Below are positions 1 through 8,969 of a stretch of DNA of 64,000 nt, piece after piece. Where the stretch lies: contig NZ_CP139301.1 of assembly GCF_034092395.1 (NCBI RefSeq), positions 992,001-1,056,000 on the forward strand, read 5' to 3'. This stretch comes from Prochlorococcus sp. MIT 1307 (GTDB taxonomy: Bacteria > Cyanobacteriota > Cyanobacteriia > PCC-6307 > Cyanobiaceae). The notes under the pieces were generated by a model. That model did no database searches. It was not told the DNA's origin and saw only the letters and a list, made by a program, of their open reading frames with translations. Made by a program: the position numbers and the translations under genes. How positions within the stretch are numbered: the first letter of the stretch is position 1; each line of letters begins with the position of its first letter.

Positions 1-299
1 TCTCTTATCTCCACAAGAATGGTGCAGGTTCATTCCATAAGCTGCACTGGAAGAGGTTCAGCGAACTAAAAGCAACATTGATTGCTATTACAGTTTTCTT
101 GTTGATTTTAAACCTAACGCCAATCAAATCAATTAATCAATTTCATGCAACAATTGGTTTGCTAAGTGGTGTTTTTCCTGCTTTTATTTTTCCGGAACTA
201 ATAGGTCACAAACTGGGTGGTCACAATGGTGATTCCTATGGAGCATCTGTTGTTTGTGTAGAAACATTTATGCTTCTATTTCTGGCATTGTTTCTTTAG
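1..299 (+). CDS. cobS: Adenosylcobinamide-GDP ribazoletransferase, C-terminal part (5' end outside window)
   Basis: The frame is open from the window edge and ends at the TAG at 297-299. It encodes about 98 residues of the membrane enzyme that joins alpha-ribazole to adenosylcobinamide-GDP in late cobalamin synthesis. The segment begins with a YLHKNGAGSFH stretch, continues through hydrophobic helices, and ends with a GHKLGGHNGDSYGA motif, which matches the conserved family C-terminus (GG-GD-YGA) and a last membrane helix. The 3' end overlaps the end of the convergent histidine kinase gene by 32 bp. Identification is by motif memory, not by alignment. Confidence 0.85.
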   Translation, partial: SYLHKNGAGSFHKLHWKRFSELKATLIAITVFLLILNLTPIKSINQFHATIGLLSGVFPAFIFPELIGHKLGGHNGDSYGASVVCVETFMLLFLALFL

Positions 300-1410
300 G
301 AAGGGTTAAGTAAAAAGCATTGCCTTCTTTTGGCAAAGTAGAGTCAACTTCTGAAGGAGGAATTATTAATTTGAGCTCTCCACCTATCTGTTCTGATAAT
401 TGGAGTCCTAATGCCAAACCAAGACCACTCCCAGAACAATCATTAGTATCTTTTCCTCTGACACCTTTTTGAAAAATCCTTTCTCGTTCATCTATAGCGA
501 TTGGTGTGCCTCGATCCCAAACACACAGTCCACTTTCATTTATAAAAAGGCCTATTGGAATCGTCGAAGAGCTATAGCGAAAAGCATTCTCCAAAAGATT
601 GGCCACAATTTCAGCAATTACTCCATCGCCTGAAGGCCTAGGCCTATTTGTCCAAACTGGCCATTCCCTGGGTCCGAACCATTTACGCCCTTGCAAATGT
701 GCAGTAGCAGCCGCTCGTTCAATTAATGGCTTCAGCAAAGATTGCACATCTAATGAAGGTCCTCCAGCGAAAACTGGAGGGAGCAACAATGAAGTAGGTG
801 GTCCATCAAATGAAAGCAGTTTTGACTGACTCAGTTCATCAAGTGCAGATACATATCTATTGAGCTGATCCTGCTCACTCAACAAGCCTTCAACTAGAAC
901 ACGATGATTACTATCAGGTCCAAGTTTTCGCAAGAGAAGTTGTGCATATGTCCGCAACGCAGCTAATGGATTCCGCAACTGATGCACCATGAGCCCTATT
1001 TGCTCACGTTGTTGAGTCAGTTCATCAAGAAGTCTTCTACGGTCAAGTTCTAACCCAAGACACTGTGCAAGTGCTGCTGCAGTCGCCTGCAAGCGTTGAT
1101 CCAGTTTTTCAGACCAAGCTTGATCCCCCCCAATGCATTCAGCCCTAAGGACTCCTAGCAAGATGGAACCTTCTTGAAGCGGATACCACCTTCTATCAGG
1201 GGATGGAGCGCGAAGTCCCGGATCATCTTCTACAGGAGGCAAAGCTCTACCAAGACTTGGCCATTGCCCTACAGCTTCCAAACTTGGAGATTGACCATCT
1301 TTAGACTGAGCCACATAAACGACCAGACGCTGAACGCCAACCTCACTGTCAAAACTTTTTAACTGCTGTTGAACAAGATTCAAAAACCGTTCCGATAACT
1401 GCATAGTCAT
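268..1410 (-). CDS. Two-component sensor histidine kinase
   Basis: A 380-residue soluble histidine kinase. The N-terminal ~120 residues look GAF-like, with no membrane segment. The dimerisation/phosphoacceptor box is HQLRNPLAALRTYAQLL with His at about residue 143, followed by the ATPase domain with an N box (ANLLENAFRYS), a D box (VWDRGTPI) and a G box (GSGLGLALGLQL). All key residues are present, so it should be active. No response regulator is adjacent, so it is an orphan kinase here and its signal cannot be told from context. It is convergent with cobS, overlapping by 32 bp. The start ATG at 1410 has a second ATG two codons later; either is possible. Confidence 0.9.
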   Translation of the reverse strand: MTMQLSERFLNLVQQQLKSFDSEVGVQRLVVYVAQSKDGQSPSLEAVGQWPSLGRALPPVEDDPGLRAPSPDRRWYPLQEGSILLGVLRAECIGGDQAWSEKLDQRLQATAAALAQCLGLELDRRRLLDELTQQREQIGLMVHQLRNPLAALRTYAQLLLRKLGPDSNHRVLVEGLLSEQDQLNRYVSALDELSQSKLLSFDGPPTSLLLPPVFAGGPSLDVQSLLKPLIERAAATAHLQGRKWFGPREWPVWTNRPRPSGDGVIAEIVANLLENAFRYSSSTIPIGLFINESGLCVWDRGTPIAIDERERIFQKGVRGKDTNDCSGSGLGLALGLQLSEQIGGELKLIIPPSEVDSTLPKEGNAFYLTLPKETMPEIEA

Positions 1411-1787
1411 CTATCCCCGGTTGATTTGATAGCAGATTTAGCTCTAAATCGACAGAGCGAAAAAGTTGAAAATTCAAAAAAAAGTATTAAGATGGAGGTA
1501 TCGATCGTCACAACACTTTCCCGTTTGTTGCTTAAAGGTCGACTCGGCAGCATCGCACGCACAGTGCTACCAAAGCTACAGCACAGACAGATGAATTCTG
1601 TCTATGAAGCGGTCGAGTTGATTTTTGCACTAAATAACTTGTCCTGGTTTTACTACGACAAAAATTACTCGCGGATCTCTGTCGGTTGTGACTCTCACTA
1701 CTCGTGCAATAGCCCGAGATTTTACAAAGAACGGCATTCAGCCGCTTCAGTTCTCTCCCCATCTCACTCCTAAACGAGTTCACTTAA
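1411..1787. other. 377-bp gap without a supported gene; small hairpin inside
   Basis: This interval separates the divergent sensor-kinase gene and the 122-aa hypothetical gene, so it should hold promoters for both. Open frames of 83-115 codons occur on both strands but show no recognisable family and are Cys/Ser/Arg-rich in the way of chance frames. A 7-bp inverted repeat (AGACAGA at 1585-1591 and TCTGTCT at 1597-1603, 5-nt loop) lies in the middle, in a stretch that looks more GC-rich than most intergenic DNA in this window. It may be a leader or small RNA, but I recognise none. Confidence 0.3.
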
Positions 1788-2156
1788 ATGTCAAAAAAGC
1801 GCAAGCGGATCAGCCGCAGACGCCTAGCTGGTCAGAGGGTTTTGGCTCATGTCCCAATATTCCATCTCGAGACAGGAGAGCACAAACCTGTTACAGCAGC
1901 CCGTCGTTACATAGCAGAGATTGGGCTCTCTTCACCAGCAATCTTGAATGTCCGCCGAAACGAGCACACAACCGACAGGTTTTTCTGGGGTGAAAAAGGC
2001 CTATTTAGTGCCCAATACGCGGAAGAAAATCATTTTCTATTCCCTTCACTTAGATCAATAGTTGACGCTATCGGCGAATCTCTCATTTTTGAGGGCCTTG
2101 AGCTCACAGCAGACGACTGGGAAGAAATTGAAGAGTATGAATATGCATTTGTTTGA
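1788..2156 (+). CDS. Conserved hypothetical protein, 122 aa
   Basis: Unrecognised family. The N-terminus is very basic (KKRKRISRRRLAGQR), the centre is mixed, and the C-terminus is strongly acidic and aromatic (TADDWEEIEEYEYAFV). There is no signal peptide or membrane segment. The basic start could bind nucleic acid, but that is only a guess from composition. It is a single gene, divergent from the sensor kinase and convergent with the esterase. The balanced composition and long open frame support a real gene, and it resembles proteins annotated as conserved hypothetical in marine picocyanobacteria. Confidence 0.7.
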   Translation: MSKKRKRISRRRLAGQRVLAHVPIFHLETGEHKPVTAARRYIAEIGLSSPAILNVRRNEHTTDRFFWGEKGLFSAQYAEENHFLFPSLRSIVDAIGESLIFEGLELTADDWEEIEEYEYAFV

Positions 2157-2168
2157 AAATATTTGATA

Positions 2169-2792
2169 TCAAACCAACCATTTATCAAGTGCCTGTTGAA
2201 TTTTAATTATCAGCTCTTCAGGAATTTGGTGCCCACCTTCAAATATCAAAAGATCGACGTTTCCTTGCTGTGCTTTGAAAAAAGTCAGTAATTTTCGAGA
2301 AGCATCAATCGGAACAACTTCATCCTGCAGTCCATGTATCAATAGGACCGGTGGGAAATTTTCTGGCGGGCTCCAATTCGGATGTGGATAAGCACTGCAA
2401 CCAATTAATCCCGCCAATGGGAGCTCACATCCAGAAGCTAATGCCATCGCTCCACCTTGGGAGAAACCAAGAATTACAGTTTTCTCTAAACCGATCGAAG
2501 TTCTACAAAAAGCCTTTATTCGAAGCTTAAGAGCATCAATCGCTGCAGGCACCGAAGACCAATCAGGGGGAAACAATCCATACCACTGGCGCCCAGAACC
2601 ACCAGGATGCAGCTGAGGAGCCCGAAGTGCAATTAATTCAAGTTTGTTCCTCTTCAGTCCTTTTCTTAGCACTTGACCAAGAGAAATCAAATCCTCAGCA
2701 TCTGCACCCCAACCATGTAGCAAAATCAATCTATGGGTGGCACCCGCAGTACCTTCACAAATAAGTTCGTTTTCCATTCCAGTAATTTGCAT
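2169..2792 (-). CDS. Phospholipase/carboxylesterase family alpha/beta hydrolase
   Basis: About 207 residues of the carboxylesterase-2 (acyl-protein thioesterase-like) family. It shows the early [14 protein letters not shown] strand-loop, the nucleophile elbow [10 protein letters not shown] with the catalytic Ser, a downstream [12 protein letters not shown] segment supplying the Asp, and a late GGHQIP supplying the His, so the triad is complete. A longer frame reaches 2849, but that would run into purH; the ATG at 2792 (or 2777) leaves a short divergent promoter space of about 47 bp. Substrate is unknown: small-ester hydrolysis is the general activity of the family. Confidence 0.85.
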   Translation of the reverse strand: MQITGMENELICEGTAGATHRLILLHGWGADAEDLISLGQVLRKGLKRNKLELIALRAPQLHPGGSGRQWYGLFPPDWSSVPAAIDALKLRIKAFCRTSIGLEKTVILGFSQGGAMALASGCELPLAGLIGCSAYPHPNWSPPENFPPVLLIHGLQDEVVPIDASRKLLTFFKAQQGNVDLLIFEGGHQIPEELIIKIQQALDKWLV

Positions 2793-2839
2793 CTCTAGTG
2801 CGTAGGTTGACGAATGGAATGCCTCTCCCCTTATCTCTA

Positions 2840-4396
2840 ATGGCACCAATAGCCTTGTTAAGTGTTTCAGATAAAGAAGGCTTAGTGCCTTTAGCTAAAA
2901 CCCTCACTGAAGACTATGGTTATCAAATCATTTCTAGTGGAGGCACCGCAAAAAGCCTTGAAGAAGCAAATGTTGTAGTTACAAGAGTAGCTGACTACAC
3001 AGGGTCTCCAGAAATACTTGATGGCCGAGTCAAGACTCTCCATCCCCGAGTGCATGGTGGCATACTTGCCAAAAGAACTGAATCAACACATCTAAGAGAT
3101 TTAGAGCAGCAAAATATCTCCAAAATTGATTTAGTTGTTGTCAATCTCTATCCCTTTCAGCAAACGGTGACAGATCCAAATGTGCACTGGGAAACTGCGA
3201 TTGAAAATATAGATATTGGTGGTCCTGCAATGGTTCGAGCAGCAGCAAAAAATCATTCTGATGTTGTAATTCTCACTAATCCAAATCAATACCGCTATTT
3301 CCTCGATGCATTAAAAGCCGATCAAGTCACAGAACAAATGCGTCAAAAATTCGCTCTGGAAGCATTTGAACACACTGCAGCATATGACGTTGCTATTAGT
3401 AACTGGATAGCAGAAAAGCTAAAGCTAGACAAATCACAATGGCTAGAGGTTTTGCCTCTACAGCAAAAGCTCCGCTATGGCGAAAATCCCCATCAATGTG
3501 CATCTTGGTATAGCTCAAAGAACAAAGGCTGGGGTGGCGCTACTCAACTTCAAGGCAAAGAATTGAGCACAAATAATCTGCTTGATTTAGAAGCAGCACT
3601 ATCGACAGTTCGCGAATTTGGCTATAGCAATGATGAGACAAATCCTGATAAACAAAAAGCTGCGGTAGTTGTTAAGCACACAAATCCATGCGGTGTAGCA
3701 ATAAGCACTTCGTCCTGTGATGCCATCAGTCGCGCACTAGAAGCAGATCGAGTTAGCGCATTTGGTGGAATAGTTGCACTTAATTATTCAGTAAATTCAG
3801 AAGCAGCAACTTTACTAACTAATCTTTTTCTAGAATGTGTTGTTGCACCTTCTTTTGATAAAGGAGCAAGAGAAATTCTATCCAAAAAGCCAAACTTGCG
3901 ACTTTTGCAATTAACTCCAGAGTCCCTAACCCAAGTTAGCAAAAATCATGCGAGAAGTATATTAGGAGGTATCTTAGTGCAGGATCAAGATAATCAAATA
4001 ATAAGGCCCGAAAGCTGGAGGGTAGTCACAAAGCGGTGCCCCACCGAAAAAGAAAAGAAGGATCTTGCTTTTGCCTGGAGTTTAGTAAGACATGTACGAT
4101 CAAATGCAATAGTAATTGCTTCTTCTGGCCAAAGTTTGGGAATAGGTGCTGGCCAAATGAATAGAGTAGGTTCAGCTAAATTAGCCCTAGATGCTTCTGG
4201 AGAGAAAGCAAAAGGCGCAGTTTTAGCAAGTGATGGCTTCTTTCCCTTTGATGACACCGTAAAAATGTCAGGTGAATATGGAATCAAAGCAATCATCCAA
4301 CCAGGAGGAAGCATTAGAGATAAAGATTCAATCGCAGCCTGTGACGAGTTAGGAATTACCATGCTTTTCACAGGCATGCGTCATTTTCTCCATTAA
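2840..4396 (+). CDS. purH: Bifunctional AICAR transformylase / IMP cyclohydrolase
   Basis: A 518-residue enzyme performing the last two steps of de novo purine synthesis, from AICAR to IMP. The N-terminal MGS-like cyclohydrolase domain begins [18 protein letters not shown] and contains GGTAKSL and [16 protein letters not shown]. The C-terminal AICAR transformylase domain has RYGENPHQ and [11 protein letters not shown]. The length is normal for the family. The frame opens at 2798, but the ATG at 2840 gives the expected family N-terminus ([12 protein letters not shown]) and avoids overlap with the divergent esterase. Confidence 0.96.
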   Translation: MAPIALLSVSDKEGLVPLAKTLTEDYGYQIISSGGTAKSLEEANVVVTRVADYTGSPEILDGRVKTLHPRVHGGILAKRTESTHLRDLEQQNISKIDLVVVNLYPFQQTVTDPNVHWETAIENIDIGGPAMVRAAAKNHSDVVILTNPNQYRYFLDALKADQVTEQMRQKFALEAFEHTAAYDVAISNWIAEKLKLDKSQWLEVLPLQQKLRYGENPHQCASWYSSKNKGWGGATQLQGKELSTNNLLDLEAALSTVREFGYSNDETNPDKQKAAVVVKHTNPCGVAISTSSCDAISRALEADRVSAFGGIVALNYSVNSEAATLLTNLFLECVVAPSFDKGAREILSKKPNLRLLQLTPESLTQVSKNHARSILGGILVQDQDNQIIRPESWRVVTKRCPTEKEKKDLAFAWSLVRHVRSNAIVIASSGQSLGIGAGQMNRVGSAKLALDASGEKAKGAVLASDGFFPFDDTVKMSGEYGIKAIIQPGGSIRDKDSIAACDELGITMLFTGMRHFLH

Positions 4397-4492
4397 CTAG
4401 TTTCTCTTCACTGATTATTTCTTTAGGATTGGATTTAGATAAACTTAATTTCAACAATTGAATAATTAAGTTAATAATAAATTGAGGCCATC

Positions 4493-5062
4493 TCAACTTT
4501 CACTTTTTGGATAGTAAGTAATGGTATTTGTCTTTCTGAATGCAGACAATCTTCCAGGGCCTGCGCATGCAAAATAAAATGCTATTGCTGCATAAATAGC
4601 AGACAACTCAAAATTATAGTTATGATTTTCTACTACAGCAAATGGGAATCCTTCCAAGCCCGTATCAACTAGATGAAAATAAACTGCAAATATCATTGTA
4701 GAAAAAAGACCCAGTGCTGAAATTCGAGCAAAGAATCCAATAGCAAGTCCCACTGGACAAATCAGCTGGGTCAAAGCTGCTGCATAAGTCCAAATAACAG
4801 GGTTTCCAGGGAGGAAGCCAAAATATTTTCCTACAACAAACTCAGCAAAGCCTTCTGGGTCCTGAAGCTTCTCCAATCCATGGTGAATCATCAACAAACA
4901 AAAGCCGATGCGAAGAATAAATAAAGCCAATTCAGCAGTGATGTTGACTTCACCCTGTGAATTTGGACTCTGGACGACAACCTCAACCTTGGGAGGTGCC
5001 TTTGAGGCATTTAAATTAGGGGTTGAACTCAATTGGGATTCGCTTTCTTCCATTTGAGGCAA
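4493..5062 (-). CDS. DoxX-family integral membrane protein
   Basis: A 189-residue protein with a polar N-terminal ~40 residues, then about four hydrophobic helices. The first helix carries LRIGFCLLMIHHGLEKL, and the loop PEGFAEFVVGKYFGFLPG and the aromatic AAIAFYFACAGPGRLS near the C-terminus are typical of DoxX. The family is widespread in bacteria and poorly characterised; some members are linked to redox or sulfur metabolism, but nothing here fixes a role. It is monocistronic, convergent with purH, and has a 96-bp AT-rich space before the purH stop. Confidence 0.8.
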   Translation of the reverse strand: MPQMEESESQLSSTPNLNASKAPPKVEVVVQSPNSQGEVNITAELALFILRIGFCLLMIHHGLEKLQDPEGFAEFVVGKYFGFLPGNPVIWTYAAALTQLICPVGLAIGFFARISALGLFSTMIFAVYFHLVDTGLEGFPFAVVENHNYNFELSAIYAAIAFYFACAGPGRLSAFRKTNTITYYPKSES

Positions 5063-5180
5063 GTTTCAGCCAAAGCATCTTACTCCTACTTCCTTTCCAT
5101 CAAATCAATTAGTGAAATAGAAGGAATAGCTATTAAGTAAAAAACAATTTTCGAATCCCCCTCCAAGTCAGAACTTTAAA

Positions 5181-6395
5181 TTAATTAGTTAAAAGCTTAC
5201 GCTCACTCAGCTTAATCAACTTCTGGATCACATGTTCAACAACTCTGTCAGGGGTAGATGCACCTGAGGTAATACCCACACAAATATTTCCTTCAGATAA
5301 AAACTTCTCCTCCTCCACTAAGGAATGACCTAATGGCATATGAGTAATAGTATTTTCTATCTCATTAATTCTCTCCGGTGCATCTATATGAAAAGAGCGA
5401 AGGCCTCTACTAATTGCAATCTCTTGTAAATGAGTAGTATTAGAAGAATTAAATCCACCTATTACAACAAGCATATCTAATGGTTCATCAACTAAAGAGA
5501 ACATTGCCCCTTGCCTTTCCTCTGTAGCATCACAAATGGTATTAAAGGCAAGAAAATGATCATTTAATTCCTTTGGCCCATACTTTTTCAACATCGTTAA
5601 TTCAAACAACCGTCCTATTTCCTCAGTTTCACTTTTTAACATTGTTGTCTGATTAGCGACCCCAATACGGTTTAAATCTTTATCTGGGTCAAATCCTGAA
5701 GAAGAAGCTTTAGCAAATCGCCTAAGGAACTCATTACGATCTCCTTTCCCCAAAATGTAATCTGCAACATATTGAGCTTCTTCAAGGTCTAGTACAACAA
5801 GATAGGTTCCTGCAAATGAACTTGTGGCAAGAGTTTCTTCATGTTTGTATTTACCATGAATTATTGATGTAAAAGTATGTTTCTTATGCTTTTCAACGGT
5901 ATGCCATACCTTTGAAACCCATGGGCAGGTGGTATCAATAATGTGACAACCTCGCTCATGGAGAAGCTGCATTTCTTGAACAGTTGCACCAAATGCAGGC
6001 AAAATTACAACATCACCATTCTCTACATCTGAGAAATCCTTTATCCCATTTTCTGCTGATATAAAGCGAACGTTCATTTTGCGCAAATGATCATTCACTG
6101 AAGGGTTGTGAATAATTTCATTGGTTATCCAAATTTGCTCATTTGGATAATGCCTTCTGGTTTCATAAGCCATAGCAACCGCCCTCTCTACGCCCCAACA
6201 AAAGCCAAACGCTTCTGCAAGCTTGACTTTTAATCTTCCATGCTCCAAGAGATACCCATTATCTCGAATAGAACTAATCAAATTACTTTGATAAACCTTT
6301 TCGAGCGCTTGTGCTCGTTTAGCAGGAGAGCCAAAACCTCTCCTGTTATAACGTTCTGATTGATGCAGCGAACGCTTAAAAGCTTGAGTATCCAT
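5181..6395 (-). CDS. ispH: 4-hydroxy-3-methylbut-2-enyl diphosphate reductase (IspH/LytB)
   Basis: A 404-residue iron-sulfur enzyme making IPP and DMAPP in the last step of the MEP isoprenoid pathway, which feeds chlorophyll and carotenoid synthesis. The three cluster-binding cysteines are visible in [22 protein letters not shown] and [11 protein letters not shown]. It has the ~70-residue N-terminal extension common to cyanobacterial and plastid forms. The frame opens at 6440, but that start lies next to the amt terminator hairpin, so the ATG at 6395 is preferred. Confidence 0.95.
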   Translation of the reverse strand: MDTQAFKRSLHQSERYNRRGFGSPAKRAQALEKVYQSNLISSIRDNGYLLEHGRLKVKLAEAFGFCWGVERAVAMAYETRRHYPNEQIWITNEIIHNPSVNDHLRKMNVRFISAENGIKDFSDVENGDVVILPAFGATVQEMQLLHERGCHIIDTTCPWVSKVWHTVEKHKKHTFTSIIHGKYKHEETLATSSFAGTYLVVLDLEEAQYVADYILGKGDRNEFLRRFAKASSSGFDPDKDLNRIGVANQTTMLKSETEEIGRLFELTMLKKYGPKELNDHFLAFNTICDATEERQGAMFSLVDEPLDMLVVIGGFNSSNTTHLQEIAISRGLRSFHIDAPERINEIENTITHMPLGHSLVEEEKFLSEGNICVGITSGASTPDRVVEHVIQKLIKLSERKLLTN

Positions 6396-6449
6396 ATGAG
6401 GAAGGCTACATCTTTGCAGTGAATCTATTAGAAAATCCACAAGACTGAC

Positions 6450-6478
6450 AAAAAAAAGCCTGGCTTATTGCCAGGCTT
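6450..6478 (-). terminator. Rho-independent terminator of amt
   Basis: Perfect 9-bp stem AAGCCTGGC (6456-6464) / GCCAGGCTT (6470-6478) with a 5-nt loop. Read on the minus strand it is followed directly by a run of T (6457-6451). It lies 27 bp past the amt stop codon and before the ispH start, so it ends amt transcription and separates the two genes. Confidence 0.88.
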
Positions 6479-6504
6479 AATAAGAAAATGATTCCTGAAA
6501 AATC

Positions 6505-7968
6505 TTAATTACCAGACGACGCAAAATCAGGATAAGCCTCCATTCCATGCTCACCTATATCAAGACCTTGGATTTCCTCGGATTCGGAGACACGGATTCC
6601 TCCAAACAATCCACCGATCACTGACCAAGCAATCCAGCAAGTCACAACAGTCCAGATTGCATAAGCCAGGCAACCAATGAACTGAATCCAAAGCTGGCCA
6701 ATTCCGCCACCAGTCAAGAGTCCAAGACCTGCTCCAGAGCCCTGGATGTCATAGCCCCAAAGACCAACAACTAAAGTTCCCCAGATGCCACAAACACCGT
6801 GAACTGAAAAAGCACCAACAGGGTCATCAATACCTAAAGAGTCAAGAGCGGATACTGAGAAGACAACAATCACCCCACCTATAACGCCCGCTAACCAAGC
6901 TCCTGACATTGTGAGGTTTGCGCATCCTGCTGTGATACTTACGAGACCAGCAAGAATTCCATTGATAATCATCGTTAAATCAGGCTTACCAGAGGTAAGA
7001 GTAGAAACAATGGTTGCTCCAATTGCTCCACCTGCAGCAGCCAGTGTTGTAGTAACAGCAACATATGGAACCCACTGATCCATAGCTAGCTGAGAGCCTG
7101 GATTAAATCCATACCAACCAATCCAAAGAACTAGTGCACCTAGAGTTGCAATAGCCATGTTGTGGCCAGGCATTGCCTGAGACTTACCATCTACAAATTT
7201 GCCGATACGAGGTCCTAGAAGCATTGCTCCTACTAAGCCAGCCCAAGCGCCAACTGAATGAACAATTGACGAGCCTGCAAAGTCAATGAAGCCTGCTTCG
7301 CTCAGCCAACCACCGTTCCACTGCCAACTTCCTGAAATTGGATAAATAATCGCTGTAAGTACTAAAGAGAAGACAACAAACTCTCCAAACTTGACACGTT
7401 CAGCAACTAGACCTGAAACGATTGTGGCTGCAGTACCTGCAAAGGCAGCTTGGAATAAGAAGTCAACGGTTGGAACCAATCCTGCTTCACCTATCACTTC
7501 AGGAGTAACAGTTGGATCAAAGAAAAGACCACTGAAGAAGAGCCATCCTGCAGCGACGGCATCGCCATACATTATCGAATAGCCAACAAACCAATATGCA
7601 GTTACAGCAAGAGCAAATACAAACAAGTTTTTTGCAAGGATGTTTACTGCATTTTTTTGACGGCACATTCCTGCTTCGACCATTGCAAAGCCTGCATTCA
7701 TAAAGATGACAAGAATCGTCGCGACTAAAAGCCAAAGATTATTCGCTAAGAAAGCCGCATTCAAGTCAGGCAAATCAGCAGCATGCGCTGAAAGGTTAAA
7801 AAGGCCTAAACCTAAAAAAGCAAGTGGAACGCAGGCCAACCAAAGAAAAGAGCGATAAGAGCTCAATCCACGAATACTTCTTAGTAGAAGCATTGGTCCT
7901 TCAATTAAGCTGGCCTCCTGAAGGCGAGAGGCTCGTCTCCGTGGAGGTGCATGGAAAGCAGTGGTCAT
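6505..7968 (-). CDS. amt: Ammonium transporter, Amt family
   Basis: A 487-residue inner-membrane ammonium channel. A ~60-residue leader ends in a hydrophobic segment and an AHAAD cleavage-like site, as in cyanobacterial Amt1 proteins. About eleven transmembrane helices follow. The two pore histidines are visible in IVHSVGAWAGL and FSVHGVCGIWG, and the family signature DFAGSSIVHSVGAWAGL is present. The cytoplasmic tail is short. It stands alone with its own terminator. Amt genes are classical NtcA targets, and ntcA is in this window, but I found no full NtcA consensus upstream. Confidence 0.96.
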   Translation of the reverse strand: MTTAFHAPPRRRASRLQEASLIEGPMLLLRSIRGLSSYRSFLWLACVPLAFLGLGLFNLSAHAADLPDLNAAFLANNLWLLVATILVIFMNAGFAMVEAGMCRQKNAVNILAKNLFVFALAVTAYWFVGYSIMYGDAVAAGWLFFSGLFFDPTVTPEVIGEAGLVPTVDFLFQAAFAGTAATIVSGLVAERVKFGEFVVFSLVLTAIIYPISGSWQWNGGWLSEAGFIDFAGSSIVHSVGAWAGLVGAMLLGPRIGKFVDGKSQAMPGHNMAIATLGALVLWIGWYGFNPGSQLAMDQWVPYVAVTTTLAAAGGAIGATIVSTLTSGKPDLTMIINGILAGLVSITAGCANLTMSGAWLAGVIGGVIVVFSVSALDSLGIDDPVGAFSVHGVCGIWGTLVVGLWGYDIQGSGAGLGLLTGGGIGQLWIQFIGCLAYAIWTVVTCWIAWSVIGGLFGGIRVSESEEIQGLDIGEHGMEAYPDFASSGN

Positions 7969-8011
7969 AGAAAATTTGAAGCTGCTAATTAAACGGGACT
8001 AGTTGGTCCAA

Positions 8012-8026
8012 TTTGTAAAGTACAAA
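8012..8026. promoter_or_regulatory. Perfect short palindrome upstream of amt
   Basis: TTTGTA (8012-8017) and TACAAA (8021-8026) form a perfect inverted repeat with a 3-bp centre, about 45 bp upstream of the amt start. It resembles an operator half-site pair, but the spacing is not the 8 bp of a canonical NtcA box (GTA-N8-TAC). No protein can be assigned. Confidence 0.3.
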
Positions 8027-8137
8027 GATTGTCTAAAGTCGGCTTCAAGGAAGTGGTGGTTGATACAAAACCTTGAATCTCTAAGGGCAAATGAAAAGAT
8101 CCTTATTAATCAGCCTCCAAAAAGGGGACTCCAAACT

Positions 8138-8887
8138 TTAACTTTTTAAAATGGGCCGTTTACCTTCCCAAGTGATTTTGTCTCGGTGAAATCCAAAACA
8201 GCATGGGATCACCTCAACTCCTTCAAGTACAGCCATCCGAAAAAGTTTTCCATAGGTAGGGTCAGCAGAATCACCAGGTGCAAAAAAATCCACATCATTT
8301 CTACTAAGACATGGAACTAGTACTGATCTAGCTTCAGGAAGTACACCAATAAGCTCCTTCAAGTGTTTTTGGCCACGCACAGTCACAGTGTCAGGGAAGC
8401 GAGCGATTTTTCCCTCTTTCCAAGTAGTGTTTTTCACCTCCAAATAAATCGGCCTTAAATCAGCAGATTCTGCTTTCGGCTTTATAAATAAATCAATTCT
8501 GCTTCGCCTTTCAAAACCATAAGGAACTTCTTGACGAATTTCGGATACTTGGCCCAATTCTTCTATCAAGTAACCAGATTCAATAACCAGTCGCACAAGT
8601 TTGTTAGGCAACGATGTATTAACTCCTACCCAACATGATCCACCTTCTTCATCAGGTACTTCTGCTTGCTCCCAAGACCAATCTAATTTGCGAGAAGGGG
8701 ATGGTGAATAGCGAACTCTAATACGACCACCAGGATGCAAAATACCTTTCATGGGCCCAGTATTTGCGCAATGTGCAGTCACAATTTGCCCACCTTTTAA
8801 TTCCACATCCGCTAAAAAACGCTTGTATCGCTTCAGCAATATTCCCTCTTCTAAGGATGGGAACGTAAGCAATGGCTTTACCACCAT
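8138..8887 (-). CDS. sfsA: SfsA-family protein (sugar fermentation stimulation homolog)
   Basis: A 249-residue protein of the SfsA family. It has the N-terminal LLKRYKRFLADVEL and TAHCANTGPMKG motifs (OB-like half), and the nuclease-like half with DLFIK, YLEVKNTTW, FPDTVTVRGQKHL and a GDSADPTYG-type segment. E. coli SfsA was described as a DNA-binding regulator, and the C-terminal fold looks like a restriction-type nuclease; the true role is unclear. The frame opens at 8920, but the ATG at 8887 matches the usual family N-terminus. It is divergent from murJ with about 80 bp between them. Confidence 0.9.
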   Translation of the reverse strand: MVVKPLLTFPSLEEGILLKRYKRFLADVELKGGQIVTAHCANTGPMKGILHPGGRIRVRYSPSPSRKLDWSWEQAEVPDEEGGSCWVGVNTSLPNKLVRLVIESGYLIEELGQVSEIRQEVPYGFERRSRIDLFIKPKAESADLRPIYLEVKNTTWKEGKIARFPDTVTVRGQKHLKELIGVLPEARSVLVPCLSRNDVDFFAPGDSADPTYGKLFRMAVLEGVEVIPCCFGFHRDKITWEGKRPILKS

Positions 8888-8969
8888 TGGGATTAATGCA
8901 TTTCTGACATAGTGGCTCATTAAGAGCCCTAATCAAACCACTCAATGAACTGATTAACTCGGCCAACTA

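Noticed and set aside
1426-1783. Frames of 83-115 codons on both strands before the 122-aa gene
   Set aside because: No recognisable family, unusual Cys/Ser/Arg-rich composition, mutual overlap, and overlap with the better-supported gene at 1788.
2793-2849. Longer N-terminus for the esterase
   Set aside because: It would overlap the start of purH, and the added residues match no family pattern.
8053-8066. GTG-N8-TAC as an NtcA box for amt
   Set aside because: One base off consensus, and no TAN3T hexamer at 22-24 bp on the amt strand.
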